From Patescibacteria group bacterium (lineage in GTDB: Bacteria; Patescibacteriota; Minisyncoccia; JAHIHE01; JAGLIN01): DNA of 41,237 nt. Shown in pieces: positions 12,466 to 21,946 of the stretch; positions within the stretch are counted from its first letter, which is position 1, and each line of letters begins with the position of its first letter. The notes under the pieces were generated by a model. That model was given only the letters and a program-made list of their open reading frames with translations. It was not told where the DNA came from and ran no database searches. The stretch is taken from the NCBI GenBank assembly GCA_029210775.1, contig JARGGI010000008.1, positions 1 through 41,237 on the forward strand, in the 5' to 3' direction. The position numbers and the translations under genes were made by a program.

Positions 12466-15090
12466 TTATTTTTTGAATATAACTTTTTCTTTTTCAATGT
12501 CAACATTAATTACGTCTCCTTCTTTGATTTTTCCTTCAATTATTTCAATGGCTAATGTATCTAATATTTCATTTTGTATAACTCTTTTGAGCGGTCTTGC
12601 GCCATAGGAAGGTTCATATCCTTTTTTCGAAATAAACTTCTTTGCTTTGTCTGTGAGCTTAATTTTTATGTTTTGCTTAGCAAGTCTTTTTGAAACAAGT
12701 TCAAGTTGCAGATTAACAATTTGTAATATTTCTTTTTCGGATAAGGAGTGAAAAATTACAATTTCATCAATTCGATTCAAAAATTCAGGTTTAAAATGAT
12801 TTTTAAGTTCGGTTTTAATTTTATTTTCAAATTCTTTTTCCCTCACAGTTTTCTTATTGTCACGATTTACAAAACCAAGTGATGAATATTCTTGAATGAC
12901 TTCATTTCCGATGTTTGATGTCATGATAATCAGTGAGTTTTTGAAATTCACAACTCTTCCTTTTGCGTCTGTTAATCTTCCATTGTCTAAGATTTGAAGA
13001 AAAATGTTGAAAACTTCTGGATGCGCTTTTTCAATTTCATCAAAAAGAATCACGCTATATGGTCTTCGGCGAACTTGTTCCGTGAGTTGTCCTCCTTCTT
13101 CAAATCCAACATATCCAGGAGGAGAACCAATCATTTTTGCAACAGCATGCCGTTCCATATATTCGCTCATATCTATTCTTATTATAGCATCATCGCTGTC
13201 AAATATAAACTCTGCTAATGCTTTTGCAAGTTCGGTTTTTCCAACACCAGTTGGACCCATAAATATGAATGAGCCAATAGGTTTATTCTCCTCGGAAATT
13301 CCTGCACGGCTTCTTCTTACTGCATTTGATACGACTTTTATAGCTTCAGATTGTCCGATAACTCTTTGAGATAAGCTATCTTCCATATGAGAAAGTTTTT
13401 GAGATTCTTCTTGTATCATTTTGTTTGCTGGTATTCCGGTCCAGCGGGAAACCACTTTTGCAATATCTTCATCATCTACTTCTTCTTTGAGAATTGGTCT
13501 GTCACCTTGAATTTTTAGGAGCTTTGCTTTTTCATTCTTAATGTTTTTTTCAAGATCAGGAATTTTGCCATATCTGATCTCAGCTACTTTTTGAAGTTCT
13601 GTATTTCGATCAGCAATTTCTGCTTCTTGTCGAAGTTTGTCAATTTCTTTTGTTGATGTTCGGATTTTTGAAATTATATCTTTCTCATTTTTCCACTGAA
13701 TTTCTATGTCTTTGCTTTTTTCTTTCAAATCTGCAATCGTTTTTACTAAGTCTTTTAATCTTTCTTTTGATTCTCTGTCCTTTTCTTTTTTTAGAGCTTT
13801 TTTTTCAATTTCAAATCTGCGAAGTTCTCTTTTGGTTTTATCAAGTTCAGCTGGCATACTGTCAATTTCCATACGAATCGATGAAGCTGCTTCATCAATT
13901 AAATCAACTGCTTTGTCGGGAAGAAATCTGTCGGAAACATATCTGTCCGATAGAGTTGCGGCGCTTACAAGTGCAGAATCTTTAATTCTAACTCCGTGAT
14001 GAACTTCATATTTTTCTTTAATACCGCGCAAAATTGAAATTGTGTCTTCAATACTTGGTTCTTTGACATAAATAGGCTGAAATCTTCTTTCAAGCGCTGC
14101 GTCTTTTTCAATATATTTTTGATATTCTTTAAGGGTCGTTGCGCCGATTGTGTGCAACTTTCCTCTTGCAAGAAGTGGTTTGAGCATATTTGATGCATCC
14201 ATTGAACCTTCTGATGCTCCTGCTCCAACAAGAGTATGTAATTCGTCAATAAATAGTATGATTTTTCCGGCTGATTGCTCAATTTCTTTGAGAACTGCTT
14301 TGAGCCTTTCTTCAAATTCACCTCGAAATTTTGTGCCCGCAATCAGAGATCCGAGATCAAGAGAAACTAAATCCTTATCTTTAAGTGATTCGGGAACATC
14401 TCCTTGAACAATTCGTTGTGCAAGTCCTTCGACAATGGCAGTTTTCCCAGTTCCCGCTTCACCAATCAGAACTGGATTATTCTTTGTTCTTCTTGAAATT
14501 ACTTGCATTACTCTTCTAATTTCTTCATCTCTGCCAATCACAGGATCAAGCTTTTCTTCTTTTGCAAGTTTTGTTAAATTTTGCGCGTATTTTTCAAGGA
14601 CTTGAAATTTGCTTTCAGGTTCGCTGTCCGATACTCTTTGAGACCCTCTGACATCAACAAGAACTTTCAATATATTTTCATATGTCACATTGAATTTTTC
14701 AAGAATATTTTTTACCAAACCATTGACTTCAGTCATTGAAAGTAAAATATGCTCTGTGCTTATGAAATCATCTTTGAGTTTATTTGCTTCTTTTTGTGAA
14801 TTATCAAGAATCTGTCCCAAATAGGGAGTGAGATATACTTGACCTGTCGCTTGAGGAGGTGCTTGAATTTTTTGAATCTTTCTTATTTCTGATTCCACTT
14901 CTGCTTCAATGAAATTTATTTGGACATCTAATTTATTAAGAATTGACAAAACAACTCCCCCTTCTTGAGTTAGAAGAGCAAAAAAGAGATGAAGGGTATC
15001 AACTTGATGTTGATTATATTCAGATGCTATTGAATGCGCAGAAGCAATTGCTTCTTGAGATTTTGTTGTAAATTTGTTTGGATTTATCAT
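12466..15090 (-). CDS. clpB: ATP-dependent disaggregase ClpB
   Basis: An 874-aa protein of normal ClpB length: N-terminal Clp repeat domain (1-150), first AAA+ module (Walker [20 protein letters not shown]), the middle coiled-coil of about residues 400-530, and second AAA+ module ([24 protein letters not shown]) with the C-terminal D2-small domain. No ClpP-binding IGF loop is expected or seen. It resolves protein aggregates with DnaK. It is the first gene of a four-gene operon. The start at [14 protein letters not shown] matches the family. Confidence 0.97.
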   Translation of the reverse strand: MINPNKFTTKSQEAIASAHSIASEYNQHQVDTLHLFFALLTQEGGVVLSILNKLDVQINFIEAEVESEIRKIQKIQAPPQATGQVYLTPYLGQILDNSQKEANKLKDDFISTEHILLSMTEVNGLVKNILEKFNVTYENILKVLVDVRGSQRVSDSEPESKFQVLEKYAQNLTKLAKEEKLDPVIGRDEEIRRVMQVISRRTKNNPVLIGEAGTGKTAIVEGLAQRIVQGDVPESLKDKDLVSLDLGSLIAGTKFRGEFEERLKAVLKEIEQSAGKIILFIDELHTLVGAGASEGSMDASNMLKPLLARGKLHTIGATTLKEYQKYIEKDAALERRFQPIYVKEPSIEDTISILRGIKEKYEVHHGVRIKDSALVSAATLSDRYVSDRFLPDKAVDLIDEAASSIRMEIDSMPAELDKTKRELRRFEIEKKALKKEKDRESKERLKDLVKTIADLKEKSKDIEIQWKNEKDIISKIRTSTKEIDKLRQEAEIADRNTELQKVAEIRYGKIPDLEKNIKNEKAKLLKIQGDRPILKEEVDDEDIAKVVSRWTGIPANKMIQEESQKLSHMEDSLSQRVIGQSEAIKVVSNAVRRSRAGISEENKPIGSFIFMGPTGVGKTELAKALAEFIFDSDDAIIRIDMSEYMERHAVAKMIGSPPGYVGFEEGGQLTEQVRRRPYSVILFDEIEKAHPEVFNIFLQILDNGRLTDAKGRVVNFKNSLIIMTSNIGNEVIQEYSSLGFVNRDNKKTVREKEFENKIKTELKNHFKPEFLNRIDEIVIFHSLSEKEILQIVNLQLELVSKRLAKQNIKIKLTDKAKKFISKKGYEPSYGARPLKRVIQNEILDTLAIEIIEGKIKEGDVINVDIEKEKVIFKK

Positions 15091-15207
15091 ATATTTATTG
15101 TTATATAATAAAATATTGTTCTATATAATTTTAGCTTTTTAAAGCAAAAGAGTCAAAAAAAGATGGACAATACAATTAATCGTATTGCCCAGCAGTTGTA
15201 AATTTCG

Positions 15208-15489
15208 CTAAAACTCAATCTCAATAATATGAGCGTTTATCATGTCTCTTATAAGCATAGAAAGCCAGAGATCTTGTATTCCAAAATGGGCTTCACCACA
15301 ATTGGGATAAGCAGTGCTTTCCATACCTCCTTTCATATCTTTCGGTTTATCTGTTGTAATAGAATCTCCTATATGTAGAAATACACTCCCTTTTTTATCT
15401 ACAGCAAAGGCAATACTCATTATTGACAAATAATTTGTTTCAATCATTCCTCCAGAAGCGGCTGTCATACATCTAAGTGTTGCATTCAT
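15208..15489 (-). CDS. Small protein of unknown function
   Basis: A 93-aa protein whose ATG is preceded by a strong SD (AGGAGG) on the minus strand, so I take it as real. The sequence has several Cys, Met and Gly residues and a central hydrophobic beta-like stretch (SIMSIAFAVDKKGSVFLHIGD), but no motif I recognise. It stands alone between clpB and the thioredoxin-fold gene, with over 100 bases on both sides. Confidence 0.65.
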   Translation of the reverse strand: MNATLRCMTAASGGMIETNYLSIMSIAFAVDKKGSVFLHIGDSITTDKPKDMKGGMESTAYPNCGEAHFGIQDLWLSMLIRDMINAHIIEIEF

Positions 15490-15593
15490 TTAAGTTCCTC
15501 CTATTTTCAATTCACTGTTTTTTGTTTAGTATAGTTGAAAATTTTAAATTGTCAATTCTATATGGAAAGTTGTAACGAAATTAATTTAAAATA

Positions 15594-15628
15594 AAAAAAC
15601 TCCATTTTTTCAAATAGAGTTTTTTATT
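15594..15628. terminator. Intrinsic terminator
   Basis: AAAAACTC-c-ATTT...AAAT-a-GAGTTTTTT: a stem with one mismatch flanked by A- and T-runs, 20 bases beyond the thioredoxin-fold gene's stop. Confidence 0.6.
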
Positions 15629-15647
15629 AATAACGAGATTATCTTAT

Positions 15648-16733
15648 TTAATTGCAAGAAGCTTCAGATCCTCCAGTTGTTGTGGCAGAACCAAATCCAG
15701 GAGATGGTTGAGCTGATGAAAGATCAGTGTTACATTCTTCTGGTGGAGTTTCAAATGCTGAACAAATTATAGCAAGCAAGCTTTTTGAATCTCTGCCTGA
15801 ACTGAGAGTGGTTCCATTTATAACCAATGTAGGAGATCCACCAACATTATATTTTACATTATCTTCTTTGTAAACATTAAATGTAGGGTAGTTTCCTTTC
15901 CAAGTGTTTTTGTCGTTGAAGTTTGCATTTACACTGTATTTTTTATCTGTAGTTGAAATGCATGAGTTTAGTTTTGATGTATTAATTCCAGTTTTTGTTA
16001 GACAACTTTTTGAATCTCCCGCTTCAAGGAAACATTCAAGATATGAAACAAATTTGGTTGGTTGTTCAGTTTTGATGCAGTGTTGTTGAAGTTGTTCGTC
16101 TAATTCTTTTTCTCCGTGCATTGCATAATCACAGAATTTTATTTCAAAATCAATTTTATCTCCCAAAGTTTTCGCTACTGGTAAAATTCCTTTTTCAATT
16201 TGTGTTCCATATGGACAATGACTCATTACGAATAATTCAACGACTGGTTTATCGTTTTTCGTAACTTCTTTATTTTGGGGAGCAGGAGCATTTTCATTTT
16301 TTGAATTCTTTTCTTCCATTTCTTTTATATTAAATGCTTGGGTAATTACTATTTCTTCATCTTCGGTCATATAAGTGTCGAGTTCTTGTCCATTAAAGTC
16401 AACAACAACTTTATAAAGACCATTTTCTTTTGTGGCTTCTTCAATAATTGCTATTTTAGTTCCAGGAGCCAAAAGATTATTATTTATAAAATTTTCAATT
16501 TTTGTGGTAATTCTTTTTGAATCAAATGAATTTTTGTTCTTTATTAAAGGAGCAAAAGTAACATTGATCAATATTGCGATTATTACGCTTGTAAGCAGAA
16601 GCCCGAACGCAAATCCGAGATTAAAATCTTTGTTGATACAGCACTTCACTTTATTCTTTTTGGAAGTGGTATGTGTATGTTTTTCGTGACTTATTTTTTC
16701 AGCTTTTATTTTAGTTTTATTTTTTGTTTCCAT
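15648..16733 (-). CDS. Membrane-anchored thioredoxin-fold (DsbA/GILT-like) protein
   Basis: A 361-aa protein with a Lys/His-rich cytoplasmic N terminus, one transmembrane anchor at about 38-62 (FNLGFAFGLLLTSVIIAILINVTF), an extracytoplasmic SH3-like stretch (about 75-135), and a thioredoxin-like domain starting at about 162. The active-site-like motif is CPYG (about 173-176) in VELFVMSHCPYGTQ; the usual second Cys of CxxC is Gly, as in several membrane-linked thioredoxin-fold families. The domain is interrupted by a Cys-rich helical insert, and a cis-Pro-type segment (VGGSPTLVING) follows. It ends in a short Cys-containing Gly/Ser tail. I infer disulfide exchange or reduction outside the membrane. 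Confidence 0.8.
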   Translation of the reverse strand: METKNKTKIKAEKISHEKHTHTTSKKNKVKCCINKDFNLGFAFGLLLTSVIIAILINVTFAPLIKNKNSFDSKRITTKIENFINNNLLAPGTKIAIIEEATKENGLYKVVVDFNGQELDTYMTEDEEIVITQAFNIKEMEEKNSKNENAPAPQNKEVTKNDKPVVELFVMSHCPYGTQIEKGILPVAKTLGDKIDFEIKFCDYAMHGEKELDEQLQQHCIKTEQPTKFVSYLECFLEAGDSKSCLTKTGINTSKLNSCISTTDKKYSVNANFNDKNTWKGNYPTFNVYKEDNVKYNVGGSPTLVINGTTLSSGRDSKSLLAIICSAFETPPEECNTDLSSAQPSPGFGSATTTGGSEASCN

Positions 16734-16814
16734 ATTTTGGTGGTTAGAATTTATTTAATTATTTTTTAACAATATTTTTATTATATCAGAATTTATTTAA
16801 AAAACAAGAACAGC

Positions 16815-17204
16815 TTATAATTTGTCATAATTTATCGCATTTTCGATATGATTAAGTATTGCTTTTTTGCCATCTTTTTTGATTGTGATCGCGATGACAT
16901 CAATCTGCCAGTTGATTTCGTCTGAATATTTATTTTCAGACAAATAAAAAAGAGCTGTATTAATCAGTCTTTTTTGTTTGTGAATATTCACCGCTTCTTG
17001 TGGAAGACCGTATTTTTCAACGCTTTGTTCAGTTCTTGTTTTAACTTCAATAAAATGTAAATGATTATTTTTCACAGAAACGATGTCAATTTCACCAATT
17101 CTTTTTTGATAATTTATTTGTAATATTTTGTATCCGTTGGATTTGAGAAATTTGGTCGCTATTTTTTCTCCCATATCACCAAATTTTCTCTTTGAGGTTA
17201 TCAT
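16815..17204 (-). CDS. yraN: YraN/UPF0102 family nuclease-like protein
   Basis: A 129-aa protein with the restriction-endonuclease-like core of the UPF0102 family: GEKIATKFLKSNGYKILQINYQ, then GEIDIV and HFIEVKTR (D-x-ExK arrangement). The family has a Holliday-junction-resolvase-like fold and no firmly established role. It lies seven bases after the 78-aa membrane protein, downstream of lepA, in one transcription unit. Confidence 0.9.
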   Translation of the reverse strand: MITSKRKFGDMGEKIATKFLKSNGYKILQINYQKRIGEIDIVSVKNNHLHFIEVKTRTEQSVEKYGLPQEAVNIHKQKRLINTALFYLSENKYSDEINWQIDVIAITIKKDGKKAILNHIENAINYDKL

Positions 17205-17211
17205 TATAATC

Positions 17212-17448
17212 TTATAGTAAACTTAAAATTTGTTCTGTTGTATTTGCAAGAATGTTGCTTTGAAGGTCATAATAATATAAACCAACAAGTAAACCTGTAA
17301 ACACAATTATTATAATTGCCAGATTGAAAAAATCTGATTTCATATTATATTCCTTGCTTTCTACTTTTGGTTTTTGTTGATTTGTAGTATTTTCAGAATA
17401 ATCTTCTTTTCTCTTATTTTTCAATTTAAATCTATTTTTTTTACTCAT
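17212..17448 (-). CDS. Small single-pass membrane protein
   Basis: A 78-aa protein with a basic N-terminal half (MSKKNRFKLKNKRKEDY) and one transmembrane helix at about 42-64 (LAIIIIVFTGLLVGLYYY). Unknown function. It lies between lepA (62 bases upstream) and yraN (7 bases downstream). Confidence 0.6.
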   Translation of the reverse strand: MSKKNRFKLKNKRKEDYSENTTNQQKPKVESKEYNMKSDFFNLAIIIIVFTGLLVGLYYYDLQSNILANTTEQILSLL

Positions 17449-17510
17449 TTTGTTGTTTCTTAATATTTTAGTATATAGATAGTCTATAATTTTATTTGAT
17501 TTTATGCAAA

Positions 17511-19355
17511 TTATTTTTTCAGAACCGACAAAAATGCTTCTTGAGGAATTTCAACTCTGCCAAAAGATTTCATCTTCTTTTTTCCTTTTCTCTGTTTTTC
17601 AAGGAGCTTTCTTTTTCGCGAAACATCTCCGCCATAAAGTTTTGCAGTGACATCTTTGCGGAATGGGTTTATTGTTTCTCTTGCGATTACTTTTCCGCCT
17701 ATTGTAGCTTGGAGTGAAACAGCAAAATTTTGGCGGGGAATTGCGGTTTTGAGTTTTGCAACAATCTTTTTTCCTTCTTCTTGGCTTTGGTCTTGAGGAA
17801 CAATTCTTGAAAAAGCTTCAACTTTTTCACTTGCGACTAAAACATCCAATTTGATTAAATTCCCAGTTCTAAATCCTATCGGTTCATAATTCATTGAAGC
17901 AAAACCGCTTGAAATGCTTTTTAGGCTGTCGTAAAAATCAACAATAATATTAATTAAAGGAACTTCATAATTTAATATAACTCTGTCTTCTGAGAGATAG
18001 TTTGTGCTTTGATAAATTGCTCGAGAATTTTCTGCAAGCTTCATAACTGCACCGATTTTGTCTTTTGGCAAAATGATTTCAAGTTTTGCCCATGGTTCTT
18101 TTATATTTTCGATATGAGAAGGATCTGGCATTTCTGTTGGAGAATAAATCGTAATTTCTTTTCCATCTTTTTTATTTATGATGTATGAAACCGACGGAGT
18201 TGTGATGACAAGATTCATATCATATTCTCTGGAAAGTCTTTCACTTATAATTTCAAGATGAAGCATCCCAAGAAATCCACAAATAAAACCGCGTCCAAGA
18301 GCGCTTGAACTTTCGGGTTCATATGAAAGAGATGCATCGTTGAGTTTTAATTTTTCTAGAGCGTCGCGGAGATTTGGATATTCATCACCTTCAATTGGAT
18401 AGATACTGGCAAAAACGGTCGGATTTACTTCTTTATATCCAGGAAGCGGTTTGATTAGTTTTTCAATTTCATCAGAATCTTTGAAAGATGATTCGTATTT
18501 TGTAATCGTATCTCCAACACGACATTTTCCAACTTCTTTCAATCCCGTTGCAATATATCCGACATCACCTGCTTGAAGAAAGTCGGTTTTAACAAGTCCT
18601 GGTGTGATGACTCCCAGCTCGATAATTTCAGATTTTGCCTTTGCTTTTAAAAAATATATTTGATCTCCACTATTGATTTTTCCGTCAATAATTCTTACTT
18701 GCGCAATAACTCCTTTATATGAATCAAAATATGAATCAAAAATCAAAGCTCTCAATGGTTGATTTGGATCTCCGCTTGGAGCTGGAATTTTTTTGATTAT
18801 TTCTTCAAGAACTTTTTCAACATTTTCTCCTGTTTTTGCTGAAATTTTGATTATCTCATCTTCTTTTGTGCCAATTAAATCGCTTATTTCCTTTGAAGCT
18901 TCTGCTATCATTGCATTTGGCATATCAATTTTGTTGATAACTGGTATGATTTCCAAATTTTGTTCCATTGCCAAGTATAAATTTGCCAAAGTTTGCGCTT
19001 GAATTCCTTGAGTTGCATCAACGAGTAAAATAGCTCCTTCAACTGCAGCAAGAGAACGAGACACTTCGTATGCAAAATCAACATGACCCGGAGTGTCAAT
19101 CAGGTTGAGAATATATTCATTTCCATTCAGCTTGTATTTCATTTTTGCCGGTTGAAGTTTGATTGTGATTCCTCTTTCTCTTTCTATATCCATTTGATCA
19201 AGAAGTTGAGCTTTCATTTTTCGATCTTCAACTGTTTTTGTGATTTCCAAAAAACGGTCAGCAAGTGTTGACTTTCCGTGGTCAATGTGGGCAATTATGC
19301 AGAAATTTCTGGTATTTTGTTGGGACATTTGGTTTATATTATGGTTATTTGTCAT
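17511..19355 (-). CDS. lepA: Elongation factor 4 (LepA)
   Basis: A 614-aa translational GTPase with G1 AHIDHGKST, G3 DTPGH and G4 NKID, followed by EF-G-like domains and the LepA-specific C-terminal domain (FRKDVTAKLYGGDVSRKRKLL). It acts on elongating or stalled ribosomes by promoting back-translocation or assembly. The start is uncertain: MTNNHNINQ or the internal MSQQNTRNF; neither has a clear SD. The length is normal. Confidence 0.97.
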   Translation of the reverse strand: MTNNHNINQMSQQNTRNFCIIAHIDHGKSTLADRFLEITKTVEDRKMKAQLLDQMDIERERGITIKLQPAKMKYKLNGNEYILNLIDTPGHVDFAYEVSRSLAAVEGAILLVDATQGIQAQTLANLYLAMEQNLEIIPVINKIDMPNAMIAEASKEISDLIGTKEDEIIKISAKTGENVEKVLEEIIKKIPAPSGDPNQPLRALIFDSYFDSYKGVIAQVRIIDGKINSGDQIYFLKAKAKSEIIELGVITPGLVKTDFLQAGDVGYIATGLKEVGKCRVGDTITKYESSFKDSDEIEKLIKPLPGYKEVNPTVFASIYPIEGDEYPNLRDALEKLKLNDASLSYEPESSSALGRGFICGFLGMLHLEIISERLSREYDMNLVITTPSVSYIINKKDGKEITIYSPTEMPDPSHIENIKEPWAKLEIILPKDKIGAVMKLAENSRAIYQSTNYLSEDRVILNYEVPLINIIVDFYDSLKSISSGFASMNYEPIGFRTGNLIKLDVLVASEKVEAFSRIVPQDQSQEEGKKIVAKLKTAIPRQNFAVSLQATIGGKVIARETINPFRKDVTAKLYGGDVSRKRKLLEKQRKGKKKMKSFGRVEIPQEAFLSVLKK

Positions 19356-19771
19356 TCTGAATTTATTTTAGAATCGTTTAAATATTGCGATGAATATTTT
19401 CATAAATCATTAAAATTAATATTGAAATTATCAAACACTGATATATCAATCTGACAAAATTATTTCTGTTTGTATCGTAGGTAAAAGGCATAAATTTCAA
19501 TAGTTGCTGATGAAAGATATGAAAACAAGTTCGGCATAACAAATATGTCTTATTATTTGTTTGACATATCTAATCTTACCTATAAATGAAGAAAAAAGCA
19601 AGAATAAGTCATAATTTTGTCTTGATGGTTGGTTGATAAGATATTTTGATTTAACTTTTTTCTTATATGTTCACAATTGTTTTGTTATACTAAATTTAAT
19701 CAGATGGTTGGTTTTAGCGGTTTGTATTAGAAGTGATAATATTGCTACACAAATTATTCGTATAATAACGA
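19356..19771. other. 416-bp gene-free stretch upstream of the cassette
   Basis: No convincing ORF. It contains a nested inverted repeat: TAGGTAA near 19479 with TTACCTA near 19577, enclosing ATATGTC/GACATAT. This may be a folded recombination or regulatory site related to the cassette that follows. No promoter for the cassette gene is clear. Confidence 0.4.
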
Positions 19772-19795
19772 GTTATATGAAATGCCCATTTTTTA
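19772..19795. repeat. 24-bp inverted repeat, left copy
   Basis: GTTATATGAAATGCCCATTTTTTA matches the reverse complement of 20238-20261 at 22 of 24 positions. It ends 13 bases before the cassette ORF. Confidence 0.8.
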
Positions 19796-19808
19796 ATTTT
19801 AATTTATA

Positions 19809-20240
19809 ATGAAGATGAATATTGAAATAGTAACTCTATTACTTACAGCATTAAACATTTTAATAATCCCTTTTTTGCTTTGGTATCTTAATAGTAGAAC
19901 TACTAAGCAAATCGAGGAACTAAAAATCAAAAATAATCTTAAGATTCAAACCTATAAAAAGCTTTTTGATATTTTCAATTCTATTTTAGCGAAGGATAAT
20001 AGCGCTAACTGGAATCCAAAAAATAGAATTGATCTTGTAACCGATTTACTTAAATATGCCCCTGATGAAATCGTAAATAAATTTGCTTTATTTTGGAACG
20101 AAGCAAAAAAGGGAGATATGGAAAAGGTTAATTTATCCGCACTATACGAAAAAATTTTACTGTTAATTAGAGAAGATTTAGGTCATAAAAATTCAAAAAT
20201 TGACAGAAAAACAGTAACAGAGTTGCTATTGAGCAAATAA
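19809..20240 (+). CDS. Cassette gene: single-pass membrane protein, unknown
   Basis: A 143-aa protein with an N-terminal transmembrane helix at about 5-27 (IVTLLLTALNILIIPFLLWYL) followed by a helical, charged cytoplasmic domain (EELKIKNNLKIQTYKKLFDIFNSIL...). No SD is evident. I recognise no family; the layout resembles small membrane-tethered accessory proteins often found in mobile cassettes. It is enclosed by the inverted repeat. Confidence 0.6.
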   Translation: MKMNIEIVTLLLTALNILIIPFLLWYLNSRTTKQIEELKIKNNLKIQTYKKLFDIFNSILAKDNSANWNPKNRIDLVTDLLKYAPDEIVNKFALFWNEAKKGDMEKVNLSALYEKILLLIREDLGHKNSKIDRKTVTELLLSK

Positions 20241-20261
20241 AAAATGGGCACATCATATAAC
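20238..20261. repeat. 24-bp inverted repeat, right copy
   Basis: TAAAAAATGGGCACATCATATAAC: its first three bases are the TAA stop of the cassette ORF. It is the reverse complement of 19772-19795 with two mismatches. Confidence 0.8.
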
Positions 20262-20394
20262 ACGGCATATCTGGTTCAGAAATTTTGCACTAATATAAAG
20301 CTAAAGAATGCAAAATTTCTTCATTCAAATTTGCCAAAACTAATTGATTTTTAAAGGAATTTTGGCAAACTTTAGATATGCTGAAACGTTATGA
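20254..20394. other. 140-bp four-arm palindromic site
   Basis: The outer ATAAC (20257-20261) pairs with GTTAT (20388-20392). CGGCATATCT (20263-20272) pairs with AGATATGCTG (20374-20383) with one G.T. Inside lie two perfect hairpins, AGAAATTTTGCA/TGCAAAATTTCT (20278-20320) and TTTGCCAAAA/TTTTGGCAAA (20330-20369). Size and position match an attC-type recombination site. Confidence 0.6.
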
Positions 20395-20602
20395 TTCCAT
20401 CGCTTCGCTTGTCTTGATCTGCCCACTTCGCATCAAGCGCGGACATTAGGCGACATATTTTTGAAAAATTTGTTTTTAAAATGTTTTTGGTGGGCTTTAA
20501 AAAATTAGGGATTTGATTTTTTTAATTTTTAATGAGGGGGAAAAAGGTGTTTTTTCCGCTTCGCTACGAAAAAATTTATTAAAAAATTATTTTAATGTAA
20601 AC
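20395..20602. other. Gene-free stretch before the methyltransferase
   Basis: About 200 bases with a CTTGAT/ATCAAG hairpin around 20413-20438, followed by GGACATTAGGCG, faintly like a cassette core site. A T-rich and A-rich stretch follows. No ORF. Confidence 0.35.
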
Positions 20603-20608
20603 TATAAT
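20603..20608 (+). promoter_or_regulatory. -10 box implying a leaderless methyltransferase mRNA
   Basis: TATAAT ends five bases before ATG 20613 and no SD is present. If used, transcription would begin at or next to the start codon. The -35 is poor. Confidence 0.35.
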
Positions 20609-20612
20609 TACT

Positions 20613-21911
20613 ATGACAATAAATGATGTAAAAACTAATCATAAAATCATACGAGGTGATTCAAGACAAATAAATGAATTGCCTAATAACTCTGTAAATT
20701 TAGTAATAACTTCACCGCCATATTGGCAACTAAAAGATTATGGAACAAACGATCAAATTGGATACAACAATAGCTATGAAGATTATATTAATAATTTAAA
20801 CTTAGTTTGGCAGGAATGTTGTAGAGTATTACAAAATGGCTGTCGTTTATGCATTAACATTGGCGATCAATTTGCTCGTTCAGTTTATTATGGTAGATAT
20901 AAAATTATTCCAATCAGGACTGAAATAATTAAATTTTGCGAAACAATAGGATTTGATTACATGGGATCAATTATATGGCAAAAATCAACTACGATGAACA
21001 CCTCAGGTGGAGCCACAATAATGGGATCTTTCCCATATCCTCGGAATGGTATAATTAAATTAGATTATGAATTTATTTTATTATTCAAAAAAAATGGAAT
21101 ATCAGAAAAAATTGATAAAAATTTGAAAGAGCTTTCAAAAATGACCAAAGAAGAATGGAATACTTATTTTCAAGGACATTGGAATTTTAATGGTGTTAGA
21201 CAAGATGGACACATTGCTATGTTTCCAGAAGAATTGCCAAATAGATTGATTAAAATGTTTTCATTCGTTGGAGACTCCGTGCTCGATCCTTTTGTTGGAA
21301 GCGGAACCACTTCTTTGGTGGCAAAAAATTTAGGTCGTAATTCAGTCGGATATGAAATTAATTCAAAATTTATTGAAATAATAAAACAAAAATTAGATGT
21401 TGGTGTTGGTAAAATGTTTGACAGTTCAACAATTGACTTCATAAGTCAAGAAAAGATAGATACAAACTTTAAAAATCAAATTTCTAAATTGCCGTATATT
21501 TTTAAAGACCAGATTAAACTTGATAAAAAAGTAGATCCTAAAAAATTACAATTCGGTTCAAAAATAGATGAAAACAAAAAACAGAGAGACAAATTTTTTA
21601 CCGTAAAAGAAGTTGTTAACTTTGAAACATTAAAATTAAGTAATGGTTTAGTTATAAGATTATTAGGGGTCAAAAATATACCTAATAAATCAAAAGAGGC
21701 AGTAAATTTTATTAAAGATAAAACAAATAAACAAAGAGTGTTTTTAAGATTTGATAATCAAAAATTTGATAAAAATAATAATTTATTGTATTATTTATAT
21801 TTACAAAATAAAACTTTTATAAATGCACATTTAATAAAAAATAAATTAGTTGAGGTTGATAATAATTTTGATTATAAGTATAAAACTAAATTTATAAATT
21901 TAACTAAATAA
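20613..21911 (+). CDS. DNA methyltransferase (beta class) fused to an SNase-like domain
   Basis: A 432-aa protein. TSPPYW (motif IV, about residue 33-38) precedes DPFVGSGTT (motif I, about 223-231), the beta-class order; SPPY is usual for N4-cytosine and some N6-adenine enzymes. The C-terminal 100 residues (VVNFETLKLSNGLVIRLLGV... to NAHLIKNKLVEV) have the strand pattern of a staphylococcal-nuclease fold, with RLLGV where active SNase has RLxGID; other catalytic residues look altered, so it may only bind DNA. It is followed 35 bases later by a MjaI-like endonuclease, so it is likely the protective methylase of a restriction-modification pair. Confidence 0.8.
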   Translation: MTINDVKTNHKIIRGDSRQINELPNNSVNLVITSPPYWQLKDYGTNDQIGYNNSYEDYINNLNLVWQECCRVLQNGCRLCINIGDQFARSVYYGRYKIIPIRTEIIKFCETIGFDYMGSIIWQKSTTMNTSGGATIMGSFPYPRNGIIKLDYEFILLFKKNGISEKIDKNLKELSKMTKEEWNTYFQGHWNFNGVRQDGHIAMFPEELPNRLIKMFSFVGDSVLDPFVGSGTTSLVAKNLGRNSVGYEINSKFIEIIKQKLDVGVGKMFDSSTIDFISQEKIDTNFKNQISKLPYIFKDQIKLDKKVDPKKLQFGSKIDENKKQRDKFFTVKEVVNFETLKLSNGLVIRLLGVKNIPNKSKEAVNFIKDKTNKQRVFLRFDNQKFDKNNNLLYYLYLQNKTFINAHLIKNKLVEVDNNFDYKYKTKFINLTK

Positions 21912-21946
21912 ATATGGCTAAAGAATGAATTTTAAATCAAGCAAAT

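Larger units (their letters stand above)
19772..20394 (+). mobile_element. Single-gene cassette with terminal inverted repeat and attC-like cruciform
   Basis: A single plus-strand ORF is bounded by a 24-bp inverted repeat; the right copy overlaps its stop codon, and a 140-bp imperfect palindrome follows. Left boundary GTTATAT and right boundary GTTATGA resemble each other, so the unit is about 616 bp and laid out like an integron gene cassette. The core sites do not match the RYYYAAC/GTTRRRY consensus exactly and no integrase is present, so the class is unproven. Confidence 0.4.

Noticed and set aside
12994-14407. ORFs overlapping clpB on both strands
   Set aside because: Shadows of an unambiguous clpB.
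19356-20600. Canonical integron
   Set aside because: No integrase gene, and the core sites deviate from the GTTRRRY/RYYYAAC consensus; only a cassette-like layout can be claimed.
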